Of a stretch of 46,798 nucleotides of DNA, positions 36,907-46,324 are shown piece by piece. Source of the DNA: an uncultured SAR116 cluster alpha proteobacterium (lineage in GTDB: Bacteria > Pseudomonadota > Alphaproteobacteria > Puniceispirillales > Puniceispirillaceae); contig CACGLE010000009.1 in the NCBI GenBank assembly GCA_902573725.1, positions 1 through 46,798 on the forward strand. Direction: 5' to 3'. Each line of letters starts with the position of its first letter. Within the stretch, counting starts at the first letter, position 1. A model generated the notes under the pieces. The model did no database searches. It saw only the letters and a program-made list of their open reading frames with translations, and was not told the origin of the DNA. The translations under genes and the position numbers were made by a program.

Positions 36907-37809
36907 TTATTTGAGTCTGATCTCAACCCCTTTACGCTTTGCTGTGGCTATGACTGTATTTCTGAGTAGGCAGCTAATGGTCATTGGACCCACTCCACCT
37001 GGAACAGGTGTAATAAAACTAGCTTTTTCTTTAACTTGTGAAAAATCTACATCCCCCACAATTCGATATTTCCCAGTTTCTTTTTCTTGGGTTTCTATTC
37101 TATTGATACCTACATCAATGACGCAGGCACCTGGTTTTATCCAGTTTGATTTTATAATTTCAGCACGCCCAACAGCCGCAATCAATATATCAGCCTTTGA
37201 TGTAATTTCAGTGATATTTTTTGTTTTAGAGTGGACAATTGTAACTGAAGTATTTTCGGCTAGTAATAATTGAGCTAAAGGTTTTCCGACAATATTTGAC
37301 CGACCAACAATTACAGCATGCAAGCCAGATAAATCTCCAATTGTGTTTTGCAATAGCAATAAGCATCCAAGGGGAGTGCATGGAACTAATCCTTTTTGAC
37401 CAGTTGCAAGCTTTCCTGCATTAACAACATGAAACCCATCTACATCTTTTTCAGGATTGATAGTCTGAATTACTGAGTTCCCATTTATGTGCTTTGGTAA
37501 TGGAAGTTGTACTAATATTCCATCAATTTGATCATCTTTGTTTAATGTATCAATTAGAGACAACAGAGTTTTCTCACTTGTTTCTGCTGAAAGTTGATGT
37601 TCAATTGAAACCATGCCTGCATCTTTTGTCTGTTTGATTTTATTTCTAACATATACATGGCTTGCAGCATCTTCTCCAACAAGTATAACAGCTAATGCTG
37701 GTGGCCTTCCTATTTTTTCAACGATTAATTTCACATCAGGAAGGAGAGATTGGTTTGTTCGACTGGAAAATTCCTTTCCATCAATAATAGTAGCTTTTTT
37801 TAAACCCAT
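36907..37809 (-). CDS. folD: Bifunctional methylenetetrahydrofolate dehydrogenase/cyclohydrolase
   Basis: FolD interconverts 5,10-methylene-, 5,10-methenyl- and 10-formyl-tetrahydrofolate. The 300 aa have [14 protein letters not shown] with the conserved Tyr/Lys of the active site, [11 protein letters not shown], the cofactor-binding [16 protein letters not shown], and the C-terminal [18 protein letters not shown]. It provides C1 units for purine and formyl-Met synthesis. It sits between yggT and the HIG1-like gene. Confidence 0.97.
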   Translation of the reverse strand: MGLKKATIIDGKEFSSRTNQSLLPDVKLIVEKIGRPPALAVILVGEDAASHVYVRNKIKQTKDAGMVSIEHQLSAETSEKTLLSLIDTLNKDDQIDGILVQLPLPKHINGNSVIQTINPEKDVDGFHVVNAGKLATGQKGLVPCTPLGCLLLLQNTIGDLSGLHAVIVGRSNIVGKPLAQLLLAENTSVTIVHSKTKNITEITSKADILIAAVGRAEIIKSNWIKPGACVIDVGINRIETQEKETGKYRIVGDVDFSQVKEKASFITPVPGGVGPMTISCLLRNTVIATAKRKGVEIRLK

Positions 37810-37894
37810 AATTTACCCATTTATTTTCAGCATATGAATACCAATGATAACGGGTCAATGATTAATCTCGTTAAACTAAAAAAACAAGTTCGGG

Positions 37895-37915
37895 AAAAAA
37901 CTTTTGCTATAAAAG
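37895..37915 (-). terminator. Possible intrinsic terminator overlapping the yggT stop codon
   Basis: On the minus strand CTTTT (37911-37915) pairs with AAAAG (37901-37905) around a five-base loop that includes the TAG stop of yggT, followed by six T. The stem is short and AT-rich, so the call is tentative. Confidence 0.4.
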
Positions 37916-38185
37916 CAATTCAAATAATAAATTTCGGGCAAACTGAATAGCAAGCAGCAAAATCACGGGGCTTATATCCAGTCCCCCAAAATTTGGAACA
38001 ACAGAACGTATCCAATCTAGCAGAGGATCATGTAATCTTGATAGCCCAGTATATAAGGAGCGCACAATTGGTTGCCATGGATTAATTATATTGAAGGCTA
38101 CCAGCCAGCTTAACACAACATATACAATAAGTGTGAAGCAGTATAAATCTACAATGCTATTAATTAAATTAAGAATTGAATTCAT
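37907..38185 (-). CDS. YggT family membrane protein
   Basis: A 92-aa protein with two YggT-type hydrophobic segments (about residues 15-38 and 72-90) joined by the conserved NPWQPIVRSLYTGLSRLHDPLLDWIRSVVP-type loop. YggT proteins are linked to osmotic tolerance and, in plastids, to thylakoid organisation (CCB3/YlmG), but the biochemical role is unclear. It lies 97 bases upstream of folD. The 150-base gap before it carries a pair of AATCA-W-TGATT sites. Confidence 0.9.
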   Translation of the reverse strand: MNSILNLINSIVDLYCFTLIVYVVLSWLVAFNIINPWQPIVRSLYTGLSRLHDPLLDWIRSVVPNFGGLDISPVILLLAIQFARNLLFELLL

Positions 38186-38262
38186 AAGGCTCTATAATTC
38201 TTTCACGATGTTGTGTTTACAGGTATTATTGAAAATATGTTTTGTAAGATACTGTCATATGC

Positions 38263-38323
38263 AATCATTGATTAATGACTGAGAAGATATGGGAATTAAA
38301 ATGAATCATGTCAATCAATGATT
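38263..38323. repeat. Inverted pair of AATCA-W-TGATT palindromes
   Basis: AATCATTGATT (38263-38273) and AATCAATGATT (38313-38323) are exact reverse complements separated by 39 bases. Each is itself a near-perfect palindrome (AATCA, one A/T, TGATT). They fall 78-138 bases before the yggT ATG and also downstream of acs. No T tract follows, so a terminator is unlikely; paired operator sites are more plausible. A third copy precedes acs. The gap of 150 bases holds no recognisable gene. Confidence 0.45.
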
Positions 38324-38335
38324 TTAGATAATTAG

Positions 38336-40276
38336 TCACTTATTTTCTCTATTGTTGATTAAGTCTTCAACAACAGATGGGTCAGCAAGTGTTGATGTAT
38401 CTCCTAGCTCCTCAAAATCATTGGCAGCAATTTTTCTTAAAATGCGTCGCATGATTTTTCCAGACCTTGTTTTTGGAAGTGAAGGTGAAAATTGGATTAA
38501 ATCAGGTGTTGCGATAGCACCAATTTCCTTTCTTACCCAGAGCTTAAGAGCTTTTTCGAGTGCATCATTAGTTTTTATTCCTGCTACTAAAGTCACATAA
38601 GCATAAATCCCTTGACCTTTTAATTCATGAGGATAGCCAACAACAGCAGCCTCTGCCACATTTTCATGGGATACCAGCGCAGATTCCACTTCAGCTGTAC
38701 CCATGCGATGTCCTGATACATTTAATACATCATCGACTCTTCCGGTTATCCAAAAATATCCGTCTTTATCACGCCTTGCGCCATCTCCGCTAAAATAGCG
38801 CCCTTTGAATGTTGAAAAATATGTTTCCTCGAAACGTTTGTGGTCTCCATAAACGGTTCTCATTTGTCCCGGCCAGCTTTTATTGATACATAAATTTCCT
38901 TCAGCTTCCCCAATGAGTTCGTTATTTTCTTCATCAACTATCACAGGTTGTATACCAAAAAAGGGTTTAGTTGCGGCGCCTGGTTTAGTTGGAATTGCGC
39001 CAGGCAACGGAGCAATCAATATCCCACCAGTTTCAGTTTGCCACCATGTATCTACAATGGGGCATCTCGAGTCACCAACAACTTTATGATACCACATCCA
39101 CGCTTCTGGATTAATTGGCTCGCCTACACTTCCTAGTAATCGCAAAGACGAACGATCGTGTTTTTTAACGGGTTCATCTCCATCACGCATGAGTGCCCTT
39201 ATGGCAGTGGGTGCAGTATAGAAAATTGACACTTTGTGTTTTTCAACCACATACCAAAATCTGCTGCTATCAGGATATGTAGGGACACCTTCAAACATTA
39301 GCGTAATTGCTCCATTTGCAAGGGGCCCATATAATATATAGCTATGACCTGTTACCCAGCCCACATCTGCTGTACACCAATAAACATCGCCCTCTTGATA
39401 ATCAAATACATATTGGTGTGTCATAGAGGCATAAACCATATATCCCCCAGTTGTGTGCAAGACCCCTTTTGGTTTTCCAGTAGAACCAGATGTATATAAA
39501 ATAAACAGAGGGTCCTCTGCTGACATCTCCTCTGGTGGACATAAGATAGATGCATTTTCCATTGCCTCATGATACCAAATATCTCTATCAGAATCCCAAG
39601 AAATTGATCCTCCCGTTCTTTTTATAACAATGCAAGTGGTGCAATTTGGACAGTTTTTAAGAGCATCATCTACATTTTGTTTAAGAGGTATAGATTTACC
39701 GCCTCTTACACCTTCATCTGAAGTAATAATACAGGTTGAATCACAATCTGTAATTCTACCTGCCAACGCATCGGGTGAAAATCCTCCAAAGACAACAGAA
39801 TGAACAGCGCCAATTCTCGCGCAAGCTAGCATTGCAACTGCTGCTTCTGGAATCATAGGCAGATATATGGTAACTCTATCACCTTTCTTAATACCATTAA
39901 GTTTTAATACATTTGAAAATTTACACACTTCTTCATAGAGTGTTTCGTATGATACATGCTTGGATTGGGTGGGATCATCTCCTTCCCAGATAATTGCTGT
40001 TTGTTTTCCTTTTGTCTCTAAATGTCTATCCAGACAATTGGCACATGCATTTAATACGCCGTCTTCAAACCATTTGATTGACACACCAGGCTTATTGTAT
40101 GAGACGTTTGAAACAGTTTGATATGGTTTTATCCAATCAATTCGTTTTCCATGTTCTTTCCAAAATTGTTCAGGTTGTAGAATAGATTCTTGATATAGTC
40201 TATCATAATCATTCTTGGAAATATGGCTTGATTTTTTTAGTTCATCAGAGGGTTCAAACACTAAATCTTCGCTCAT
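38336..40276 (-). CDS. acs: Acetyl-CoA synthetase (AMP-forming)
   Basis: Activates acetate to acetyl-CoA via acetyl-AMP. The 646 aa are typical. The AMP-binding P-loop is [13 protein letters not shown]. Other motifs are [25 protein letters not shown] (hinge region) and the C-terminal [14 protein letters not shown] with K607, the lysine that is acetylated in homologues to switch the enzyme off. An AATCAATGATT site lies 54 bases before the ATG. The gene follows recX on the same strand. Confidence 0.97.
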   Translation of the reverse strand: MSEDLVFEPSDELKKSSHISKNDYDRLYQESILQPEQFWKEHGKRIDWIKPYQTVSNVSYNKPGVSIKWFEDGVLNACANCLDRHLETKGKQTAIIWEGDDPTQSKHVSYETLYEEVCKFSNVLKLNGIKKGDRVTIYLPMIPEAAVAMLACARIGAVHSVVFGGFSPDALAGRITDCDSTCIITSDEGVRGGKSIPLKQNVDDALKNCPNCTTCIVIKRTGGSISWDSDRDIWYHEAMENASILCPPEEMSAEDPLFILYTSGSTGKPKGVLHTTGGYMVYASMTHQYVFDYQEGDVYWCTADVGWVTGHSYILYGPLANGAITLMFEGVPTYPDSSRFWYVVEKHKVSIFYTAPTAIRALMRDGDEPVKKHDRSSLRLLGSVGEPINPEAWMWYHKVVGDSRCPIVDTWWQTETGGILIAPLPGAIPTKPGAATKPFFGIQPVIVDEENNELIGEAEGNLCINKSWPGQMRTVYGDHKRFEETYFSTFKGRYFSGDGARRDKDGYFWITGRVDDVLNVSGHRMGTAEVESALVSHENVAEAAVVGYPHELKGQGIYAYVTLVAGIKTNDALEKALKLWVRKEIGAIATPDLIQFSPSLPKTRSGKIMRRILRKIAANDFEELGDTSTLADPSVVEDLINNRENK

Positions 40277-40330
40277 GGTAGTTGCATACTCCTTAGTGGA
40301 TAAATGTCAAAAATAATCTTTTATCTTTAA

Positions 40331-40341
40331 AATCAATGATT
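40331..40341. promoter_or_regulatory. Third AATCAATGATT site, upstream of acs
   Basis: An exact copy of the 11-base palindrome found at 38313-38323. It overlaps the last codon and stop of recX and lies 54 bases before the acs start, where a regulator could act. It may be a chance AT-rich match; three copies within 2.1 kb makes it worth noting. Confidence 0.35.
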
Positions 40342-40915
40342 ACAAGTTTGCTTTTGATTCAATAGAATAGTCAAATACATTTTTACATATTTCGTAATTG
40401 AATCCTGCCCTAGCTAAGCGTGCTATCTGACGTCTTCTTTCAGACTTGTCATCGATTGGCTTTAATGAGAACGGTCCTATCCGCTTTTTTTTAGCCATAA
40501 TTAGCGCAGCTTTAAATTCATTTTCAAAATGATTTTCATCTTCCTTAAATGCTTTTAAAACGATATTTTTTGATAGCCCAGCTTGTAAAAGCTTTTGTTT
40601 AATTAGTGTGGCTGACTGTCCTTTTAATCTTCCAGAATTTATTTTCATAATCATATAATCATAATCATTTACATATCCATTCTTAGAGCACCATTGTACA
40701 GTTGCTTTGATATTTTCTGCAGAATCTTGAATTGTAGCCTGGGGCCATTTTCTTTTACAGTATTTTGCGAGTATTTGCCTTAGTTTTTCTTCTGTACTTG
40801 CATATTTGCTGAGATAATTCAGGGCTTTATTCATGAGATTTTTTTGGCAAACTCCACTTGTCTGATTTTTGCTATTTTTTTTCGTTGGCACTCTATTGAT
40901 ATTTGCATTTTTCAT
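40340..40915 (-). CDS. recX: RecX family regulatory protein
   Basis: A 191-aa RecX-like protein that modulates RecA filaments. The N-terminal motif ALNYLSKYASTEEKLRQILAKY matches the RecX pattern AL..L..R..S..EL...L, and the repeated three-helix units continue (NDYDYMIMKINSGRLKGQSATLIKQKLLQAGLS; GPFSLKPIDDKSERRRQIARLARAGFNYEICKNVF). recA is not adjacent here, as in many alphaproteobacteria. It is divergent from the ABC permease gene with a 74-base gap. Confidence 0.88.
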   Translation of the reverse strand: MKNANINRVPTKKNSKNQTSGVCQKNLMNKALNYLSKYASTEEKLRQILAKYCKRKWPQATIQDSAENIKATVQWCSKNGYVNDYDYMIMKINSGRLKGQSATLIKQKLLQAGLSKNIVLKAFKEDENHFENEFKAALIMAKKKRIGPFSLKPIDDKSERRRQIARLARAGFNYEICKNVFDYSIESKANL

Positions 40916-40989
40916 AAGTTCAATCTAAAACCGTTCTGTTAAGTTTGTAAAGTTAGGTTACATTTTTTTGCAAGTTCACGGTAAGCGAT

Positions 40990-41796
40990 ATGAAAGCTGA
41001 ACATTTTACAAGACCGGTAAAAATAGGTATTATAAATTGGCGTGGCATGTATACCTTGTACTGCAAAGAGGTTCATCGTTTCATGAAGGTTTCATTGCAG
41101 ACGCTAGCAGCCCCAGTTGTAACATCTGCACTCTTTATGCTCGTTTTTACGCTTGCATTAGAGGGAAGAACAAGCGCTTTTGAAGATGCAACTTATATGC
41201 AATTTCTCGCTCCTGGGTTAGCTATGATGGCAGTTCTTCAAAATGCGTTCGCAAATACGTCCTCCTCAATTATTATTGGCAAGGTGCAAGGAAACATAGT
41301 TGATATCTTAATGCCGCCTCTAGGTTCATTTGAATTATTAGTTGCCTTTTTGTTTGGAGGTATAACACGAGGGGTCTTCGTTGGCATAATAAGTATAACA
41401 ATACTCTCTTTTATTGCTAAAACAGGTTTTCCTCATCATATAGCAATAGCAATAGCATTCCTATTGCTTGGCTCTTGTGCTATGTCACTTGTGGGAATTT
41501 TAGCAGGTATTTGGGCTAACAAGTTTGACTCACTAGCTGCTATTACCAACTTCGTAATTCAACCACTATCTTTTTTATCTGGCACATTTTATTCGATTGA
41601 TAGATTACCAGATACGGTTGAACGATTTGCCATTTTTAATCCGTTTTTTTTAGTTATAGACGGATTTAGGTATGGCATTTTGGGCATTAGTGATAGCTCA
41701 GTCTTATTTGGTTTGTTTGTTTTGTTTATTTTAAATGTGGCTTTATTTATTACAAGCTACTATGTCCTTGAGTCAGGGTATAAGCTTAAATCGTAA
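40990..41796 (+). CDS. ABC-2 type transporter permease
   Basis: A 268-aa integral membrane protein with six predicted helices and the ABC-2 permease pattern (YADH/NodJ-like). Segments include YCKEVHRFMKVSLQTLAAPVVTSALFMLVFTLALEGR, FLAPGLAMMAVLQNAFANTSSSIIIGKVQGN, DILMPPLGSFELL and FVIQPLSFLSGTFYSIDRLPDTV. It resembles YadH-type permeases. No ATP-binding partner is adjacent on either side, so the ATPase must be encoded elsewhere. The substrate is unknown. Confidence 0.9.
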   Translation: MKAEHFTRPVKIGIINWRGMYTLYCKEVHRFMKVSLQTLAAPVVTSALFMLVFTLALEGRTSAFEDATYMQFLAPGLAMMAVLQNAFANTSSSIIIGKVQGNIVDILMPPLGSFELLVAFLFGGITRGVFVGIISITILSFIAKTGFPHHIAIAIAFLLLGSCAMSLVGILAGIWANKFDSLAAITNFVIQPLSFLSGTFYSIDRLPDTVERFAIFNPFFLVIDGFRYGILGISDSSVLFGLFVLFILNVALFITSYYVLESGYKLKS

Positions 41797-41826
41797 CCGT
41801 AATAGAAATTAAAGGATAAATGTTTG

Positions 41827-42939
41827 ATGACTGTATCTACTGGTGTTTTGCCCGGTCAAACTTTGTCTGCACTTATTCAGCAGGAAGTAATAAAGGCGTC
41901 AATGCCTTTTGATCCTGGGCAGATTCAACCTGCTAGTCTTGACCTGCGTTTGGGTGGTAAAGCTTGGAGAATCCAGGCTTCATTTCTACCAGGCGCAGAG
42001 TCAACGGTAACAGATAAAATTGATAAATTTGCGTTACACGAGTTGGATTTAACAAAGGGGGCTGTTTTAGAAAAAGGATGTGTTTATCTGGTTGAGCTGC
42101 AAGAAAGCTTGAATTTACCAGATACACTGGGTGGCATGGCTAATCCAAAAAGTTCTACAGGTCGTCTAGATGTATTTACTAGGCTAATTACAGATTATGC
42201 GTGTGAATTCGAAATAATTAATAAGGGTTATTCAGGGCCTCTTTACGCAGAAATATCGCCTCGAACTTTTTCTGTGCTCGTAAGAACAGGCTCACGATTG
42301 TCTCAAGTGCGTCTTCGTTCTGGTTCAAAGATCATTGATGATGACGAGCTGATAGTGCTTCAGCAGGAATTTGGTTTAGTAAGGTCTGAAGGCAATATTT
42401 CTGTTTCAGCTTTGATTAATGATGGTATCGGGCTGTCAGTTAATTTACAAAGTGAATCACAAAATGACATTATAGGATGGAGAGCTCGAAAACATGCGGG
42501 TTTAATTGACGTAGATAAAGTAGGCAGATTAGATAAACTTCGATTTTGGGAGGCTGTTACAACAACTGACTTGGTGGGTGGTGGTCTAGTCCTTAATCCA
42601 GATGAATTCTATATTCTAGCAAGTAGGGAATTTGTGTGTGTGCCTGAAAATTTTGCAGCTGAAATGAGACCCTATGATACTAGAGTAGGTGAATTTAGAG
42701 CCCACTATGCGGGTTTTTTTGATCCTGGTTTTGGTTTTGGTTCTGTTGACGTTGGGAAAACTAGGGCCGTTCTTGAAGTGCGCTCACATGACGTTCCATT
42801 TTTAGTTGAGCAAGATCAAATCGTTTGTCGTTTAGTATACGAACCTATGTCAGAAACGCCTAAAAGTTTATATGGAGCAATGCAATCGGTATCAAATTAC
42901 CAATCTCAAGGATTAAAATTGGCAAAGCATTTTAAGTAA
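41827..42939 (+). CDS. dcd: Long-form 2'-deoxycytidine 5'-triphosphate deaminase (two dUTPase-like domains)
   Basis: A 370-aa protein, about twice the usual dCTP deaminase length (about 190 aa). Both halves carry dCTP deaminase/dUTPase motifs: N-terminal QIQPASLDLRLGGKAW, GMANPKSSTGRLDVFTRL and GYSGPLYAEISPR; C-terminal EMRPYDTRVGEFRAHYAGFFDPGFGFG. It is the alphaproteobacterial double-domain Dcd. The ATG at 41827 follows AAAGGA at 10 bases; the TTG directly before it is in frame but a poorer candidate. It supplies dUMP precursors for dTTP synthesis. Confidence 0.9.
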   Translation: MTVSTGVLPGQTLSALIQQEVIKASMPFDPGQIQPASLDLRLGGKAWRIQASFLPGAESTVTDKIDKFALHELDLTKGAVLEKGCVYLVELQESLNLPDTLGGMANPKSSTGRLDVFTRLITDYACEFEIINKGYSGPLYAEISPRTFSVLVRTGSRLSQVRLRSGSKIIDDDELIVLQQEFGLVRSEGNISVSALINDGIGLSVNLQSESQNDIIGWRARKHAGLIDVDKVGRLDKLRFWEAVTTTDLVGGGLVLNPDEFYILASREFVCVPENFAAEMRPYDTRVGEFRAHYAGFFDPGFGFGSVDVGKTRAVLEVRSHDVPFLVEQDQIVCRLVYEPMSETPKSLYGAMQSVSNYQSQGLKLAKHFK

Positions 42940-42956
42940 AGTTTTTGTAAACATTC

Positions 42957-42985
42957 CTTGACAAATTATCGTATAATGCGTCAAG
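42957..42985. repeat. 29-bp imperfect palindrome before argD containing TATAAT
   Basis: Outer arms CTTGAC (42957-42962) and GTCAAG (42980-42985) and inner arms ATTAT (42965-42969) and ATAAT (42973-42977) are perfectly paired around a three-base centre; 11 of 14 possible pairs match. The right inner arm forms part of a TATAAT (42972-42977), so a bound repressor would cover a likely -10 box. No T tract follows, which argues against a dcd terminator. It does not match the ARG-box consensus. Confidence 0.5.
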
Positions 42986-43068
42986 AGATTCTCATACCAG
43001 TCAAAAAGGCATATCTACATCCATTAGAATCAAGTTAATGTTGATTTTCGACTTAGGATAACAATTTC

Positions 43069-44265
43069 ATGGAAAAACAAACCCCTAGTTACCAAGATGC
43101 AAGTATGCCTACCTATAGCAGAATCGATCTAAGTTTTGTTAAAGGTGAAGGGTGCTATCTCGTAACGGATGACGATAAAAGGTTTCTTGATTGTGCATCT
43201 GGAATTGCCGTTAATACTCTTGGACACTGTCACCCAAAATTGATTGAAACACTTAACAAACAATCGAAAATGCTTTGGCATACTTCTAATCTCTACAGAA
43301 TCCCAGAACAAGAACGTCTTGCTTATCGTCTTGCTAAGGCTTGTAAGCTTGACCAGGTTTTTTTCTGTAATTCTGGGGCAGAAGCTAATGAGGCTTCTGT
43401 AAAAATGGCTCGGAGGTTTCAATATCGAAGAAACAAAGTAGTAAAAACGAATATCCTTTGCGCTGAAGGAGCATTTCATGGTCGCACTTTAGGAATGTTA
43501 TCAGCCACATCAAACCCAGTTTATCGTGAGGGTTTTGGGGAGGGTGTATCTGGTTTTGAGCATGTTTCATTTGGTAATCTGGACAAGCTAAGGAACGCTA
43601 TTAACGAGAAAACTGCTGCAATTATGATTGAGCCCATTCAAGGGGAAGGTGGTGTGAATGTAGCTACAGAGCGATATTTACAGGGTTTGAGAGAAGCAGC
43701 TGATGAATTTGGAGCACTTCTTATTGCAGATGAAGTTCAGACAGGTATGGGAAGGACAGGAACTCTTTTTGCATTTCAGCAATCAGGGATTCAGCCTGAT
43801 ATCGTAGCTCTTGCCAAGGGTCTTGGTGGTGGATTTCCAGTTGGAGCAGTTGTTGCTAGAGAAGAAGTTGGAAACGCAATGGGACCCGGCAGTCATGGTT
43901 CTACTTTTGGCGGAAATCCACTCGCTATGGCTGTTGCAAATTGTGTTCTTGACGTTCTGGAGGAAGATGATTTCTTACAAAATGTTCGAGATGTATCATC
44001 TTATTTAGAATATCGTTTGAATAAATTACTTGTAGTTTATCCAAAGTTTATATCTCAATTAAAGGGTCTTGGCCTTTTGCGTGGTATTGGGTTAACTGAA
44101 AATTTAACTGCTGCGGACCTCTCTGCCGCTTTGAGAATAAGAGGAATTTTGACTGTTCCTGCAGGCCTAAACACTCTCCGTATTTTGCCTCCGCTGATTA
44201 TAACTAAACAAGAGATTGATGTATTTAGCGATGCCTTAACAGAGTGCTTTGAAGAAGCAAGTTAG
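43069..44265 (+). CDS. argD: Acetylornithine/succinyldiaminopimelate aminotransferase
   Basis: Class III PLP aminotransferase of 398 aa in the arginine pathway; homologues also serve the diaminopimelate branch. The PLP lysine is K250 in ALAKGLGGGFPVGA. Other motifs are CNSGAEANEASVKMAR, GAFHGRTLG, EPIQGEGGV and ADEVQTGMGRTG. AGGA lies 10 bases before the ATG. It is followed by argF and hslO, an order typical of alphaproteobacteria. A palindrome lies in its upstream region. Confidence 0.95.
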   Translation: MEKQTPSYQDASMPTYSRIDLSFVKGEGCYLVTDDDKRFLDCASGIAVNTLGHCHPKLIETLNKQSKMLWHTSNLYRIPEQERLAYRLAKACKLDQVFFCNSGAEANEASVKMARRFQYRRNKVVKTNILCAEGAFHGRTLGMLSATSNPVYREGFGEGVSGFEHVSFGNLDKLRNAINEKTAAIMIEPIQGEGGVNVATERYLQGLREAADEFGALLIADEVQTGMGRTGTLFAFQQSGIQPDIVALAKGLGGGFPVGAVVAREEVGNAMGPGSHGSTFGGNPLAMAVANCVLDVLEEDDFLQNVRDVSSYLEYRLNKLLVVYPKFISQLKGLGLLRGIGLTENLTAADLSAALRIRGILTVPAGLNTLRILPPLIITKQEIDVFSDALTECFEEAS

Positions 44266-44301
44266 AAACATTAAATACTTAAAAAATTAAAGGAAAAATG
44301 C

Positions 44302-45204
44302 ATGTCAGCAAATTTTATTGATATTGCGGATTATAAAACTAAACAACTTAATGATATTCTACTTGTAGCGCATCAGATTAAATCTGGATTGATTTCACCA
44401 ACACCTTTGCTGAATAAAACGATAGCAATGATTTTTGAAAAAAGTTCTACAAGGACGAGAATATCATTTGAAGTTGGAATAAAACAACTTGGGGGTACAC
44501 CTTTGGTTTTAACTTCAAATGATATGCAACTATCGAGAGGGGAAACTATTGCTGACACGGCAAGGGTTATGTCAAGGTATGTTGATGCTGTGATGATTCG
44601 TGCTCAATCTCACAAAACCCTCCTTGAGTTTAAAGAATATTCTGAAATTCCTATCATAAATGGTCTTACTAATGTCTCTCATCCCTGTCAGATTATGGCA
44701 GATATTATGACTATTCAAGAAAACTTCAATTGTATTGAAGGATTAAATATTTCTTGGTTTGGAGATTCAAACAATGTCCTAAAAAGTTGGATTGACGCTG
44801 CTACAAAATTTAAATTCAATTTGCGTATAGCTAGTCCAAAGGGTTATCAACCGAATCAAAAGCTTATAAAAATGGCTATTGATTCAGGGGCACAAATTAA
44901 TCTTTATGAAGATAGTCATAAGGCAGCTCTTGATGCTGATGTTTTGATAACAGATGTTTGGATATCTATGGGGGATGAGGAAGGTACTAGATTGAAGGAC
45001 CTAAAACCCTATCAGGTCAACTCAAAACTGTTTGAAGTAGCTAATTCTGATGCCATTTTTCTCCATTGTTTACCTGCTATTAGAGGTAATGAAGTTACCG
45101 AAGACGTTATAGATGGTCCACAAAGCAAGGTTATTGAAGAGGCAGAAAATAGGCTCCACATACAAAAAGCTATTCTTTGTCATTTATTTAATTATAAAAT
45201 TTAA
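44302..45204 (+). CDS. argF: Ornithine carbamoyltransferase
   Basis: Transfers carbamoyl to ornithine, giving citrulline. The 300 aa contain the carbamoyl-phosphate motif STRTR (49-53), the HPCQ of NVSHPCQIMADIMT, and the HCLPA ornithine motif (H255, C256). AAAGGA precedes the ATG. It lies 36 bases after argD, so the two are likely co-transcribed. Confidence 0.96.
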   Translation: MSANFIDIADYKTKQLNDILLVAHQIKSGLISPTPLLNKTIAMIFEKSSTRTRISFEVGIKQLGGTPLVLTSNDMQLSRGETIADTARVMSRYVDAVMIRAQSHKTLLEFKEYSEIPIINGLTNVSHPCQIMADIMTIQENFNCIEGLNISWFGDSNNVLKSWIDAATKFKFNLRIASPKGYQPNQKLIKMAIDSGAQINLYEDSHKAALDADVLITDVWISMGDEEGTRLKDLKPYQVNSKLFEVANSDAIFLHCLPAIRGNEVTEDVIDGPQSKVIEEAENRLHIQKAILCHLFNYKI

Positions 45205-45248
45205 TAATGAAAGATTAATTTAAGGCAAGGCTATTCTGGCAGAAAAAA

Positions 45249-46211
45249 ATGGAATTTATTACAGGTGAAAATGACTTAAAGTCATCGAATAAACTTCCCC
45301 CACCAACGGTAAATAGTTTTGTCTTGCCTTTTTATTTAACTGGAAGCCCAACTCTAGAAACTCCGAAAATAAGAGGTCGGATTTGTCGGTTAGTCAAACC
45401 AGTTACGCAAATTCTAAATCGACATAATTATCCTGATCCTATTAACTCAATTTTAGCAGAAGCAATGGTTGTTACATCTTGTTTGTCAACAACTTTTAAA
45501 TTGGACGGGATTATTACACTACAAGCAAAGGGAGATGGACCCCTAACAACCTTATTTTGTGATGTCACTAATAAAGGTGATTTGCGATCATATGCGGCAT
45601 ATGACGAAAAGGCATTTGAGCAGAATCAATTTCTGCAAAATTATGAACTTAAAACACTTATGGCTGATGGATACATGGCATTCACAATCGAACAAAATGG
45701 CCCAAGTAAAAGATACCAAGGAATTGTTGAATTATCAGGCAAAACAGTTGCAGACTCAGTTACCGTTTGGTTTAAAAATTCTGAACAAATTTACACAGAA
45801 TTAATTACATCAGTAAAAAAAGTGGCTGATTCATGGGTGGCGGCAACATTGTTAATCCAAAAAATAGCAGATGAGGGTGGGGTGGAAAATAGAGTACCTG
45901 ATTATGATATAGAAGTTTGGAACAACGCGAAAATGTTCGCTCAAACAATAACTAAGGAAGAGTTAATAGATCCAAAATTAAAGCTTGAAGTAATCCTTTT
46001 TAGATTATTTAACGAGCTTGGGGTATACATTCAGTCACCGCGTTCTATTAATGATCAATGTCGCTGTAATAACGAAAAAGTTGAAACTATACTCCGTTCG
46101 ATTGATAAAGATGAGTTAGTCAACCTGACGGATGAGAATGATAATCTGGTTGTAGATTGTGAGTTTTGTAAAAAAAGACGTGTATTCTCTTCTAGTTTAA
46201 GGTCACATTAA
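45249..46211 (+). CDS. hslO: Redox-regulated holdase chaperone Hsp33
   Basis: Oxidation-activated chaperone that binds unfolding proteins during oxidative stress. The 320 aa have the N-terminal core (ILAEAMVVTSCLSTTFKLDGIITLQAKGDGP) and the C-terminal zinc switch with CxC at 271-273 (CRC) and CxxC at 304-307 (CEFC). All four cysteines are intact. The argD-argF-hslO arrangement is common in alphaproteobacteria. The gap after it (46212-46324) is AT-rich with no gene. Confidence 0.95.
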   Translation: MEFITGENDLKSSNKLPPPTVNSFVLPFYLTGSPTLETPKIRGRICRLVKPVTQILNRHNYPDPINSILAEAMVVTSCLSTTFKLDGIITLQAKGDGPLTTLFCDVTNKGDLRSYAAYDEKAFEQNQFLQNYELKTLMADGYMAFTIEQNGPSKRYQGIVELSGKTVADSVTVWFKNSEQIYTELITSVKKVADSWVAATLLIQKIADEGGVENRVPDYDIEVWNNAKMFAQTITKEELIDPKLKLEVILFRLFNELGVYIQSPRSINDQCRCNNEKVETILRSIDKDELVNLTDENDNLVVDCEFCKKRRVFSSSLRSH

Positions 46212-46324
46212 AAATTTTTCATATTTCAAGATTTAAGACTTTTAGATTGAAACTTAATTATTATGAGATACCATTATTCATGTCATTGTATTTAACTCAA
46301 TAATTGACAAGTGGGAGAGAATTG

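Noticed and set aside
42958-42977. TTGACA and TATAAT as a standard promoter before argD
   Set aside because: The spacer is only 8 bases, far below 16-18, so TTGACA is better read as an arm of the palindrome.
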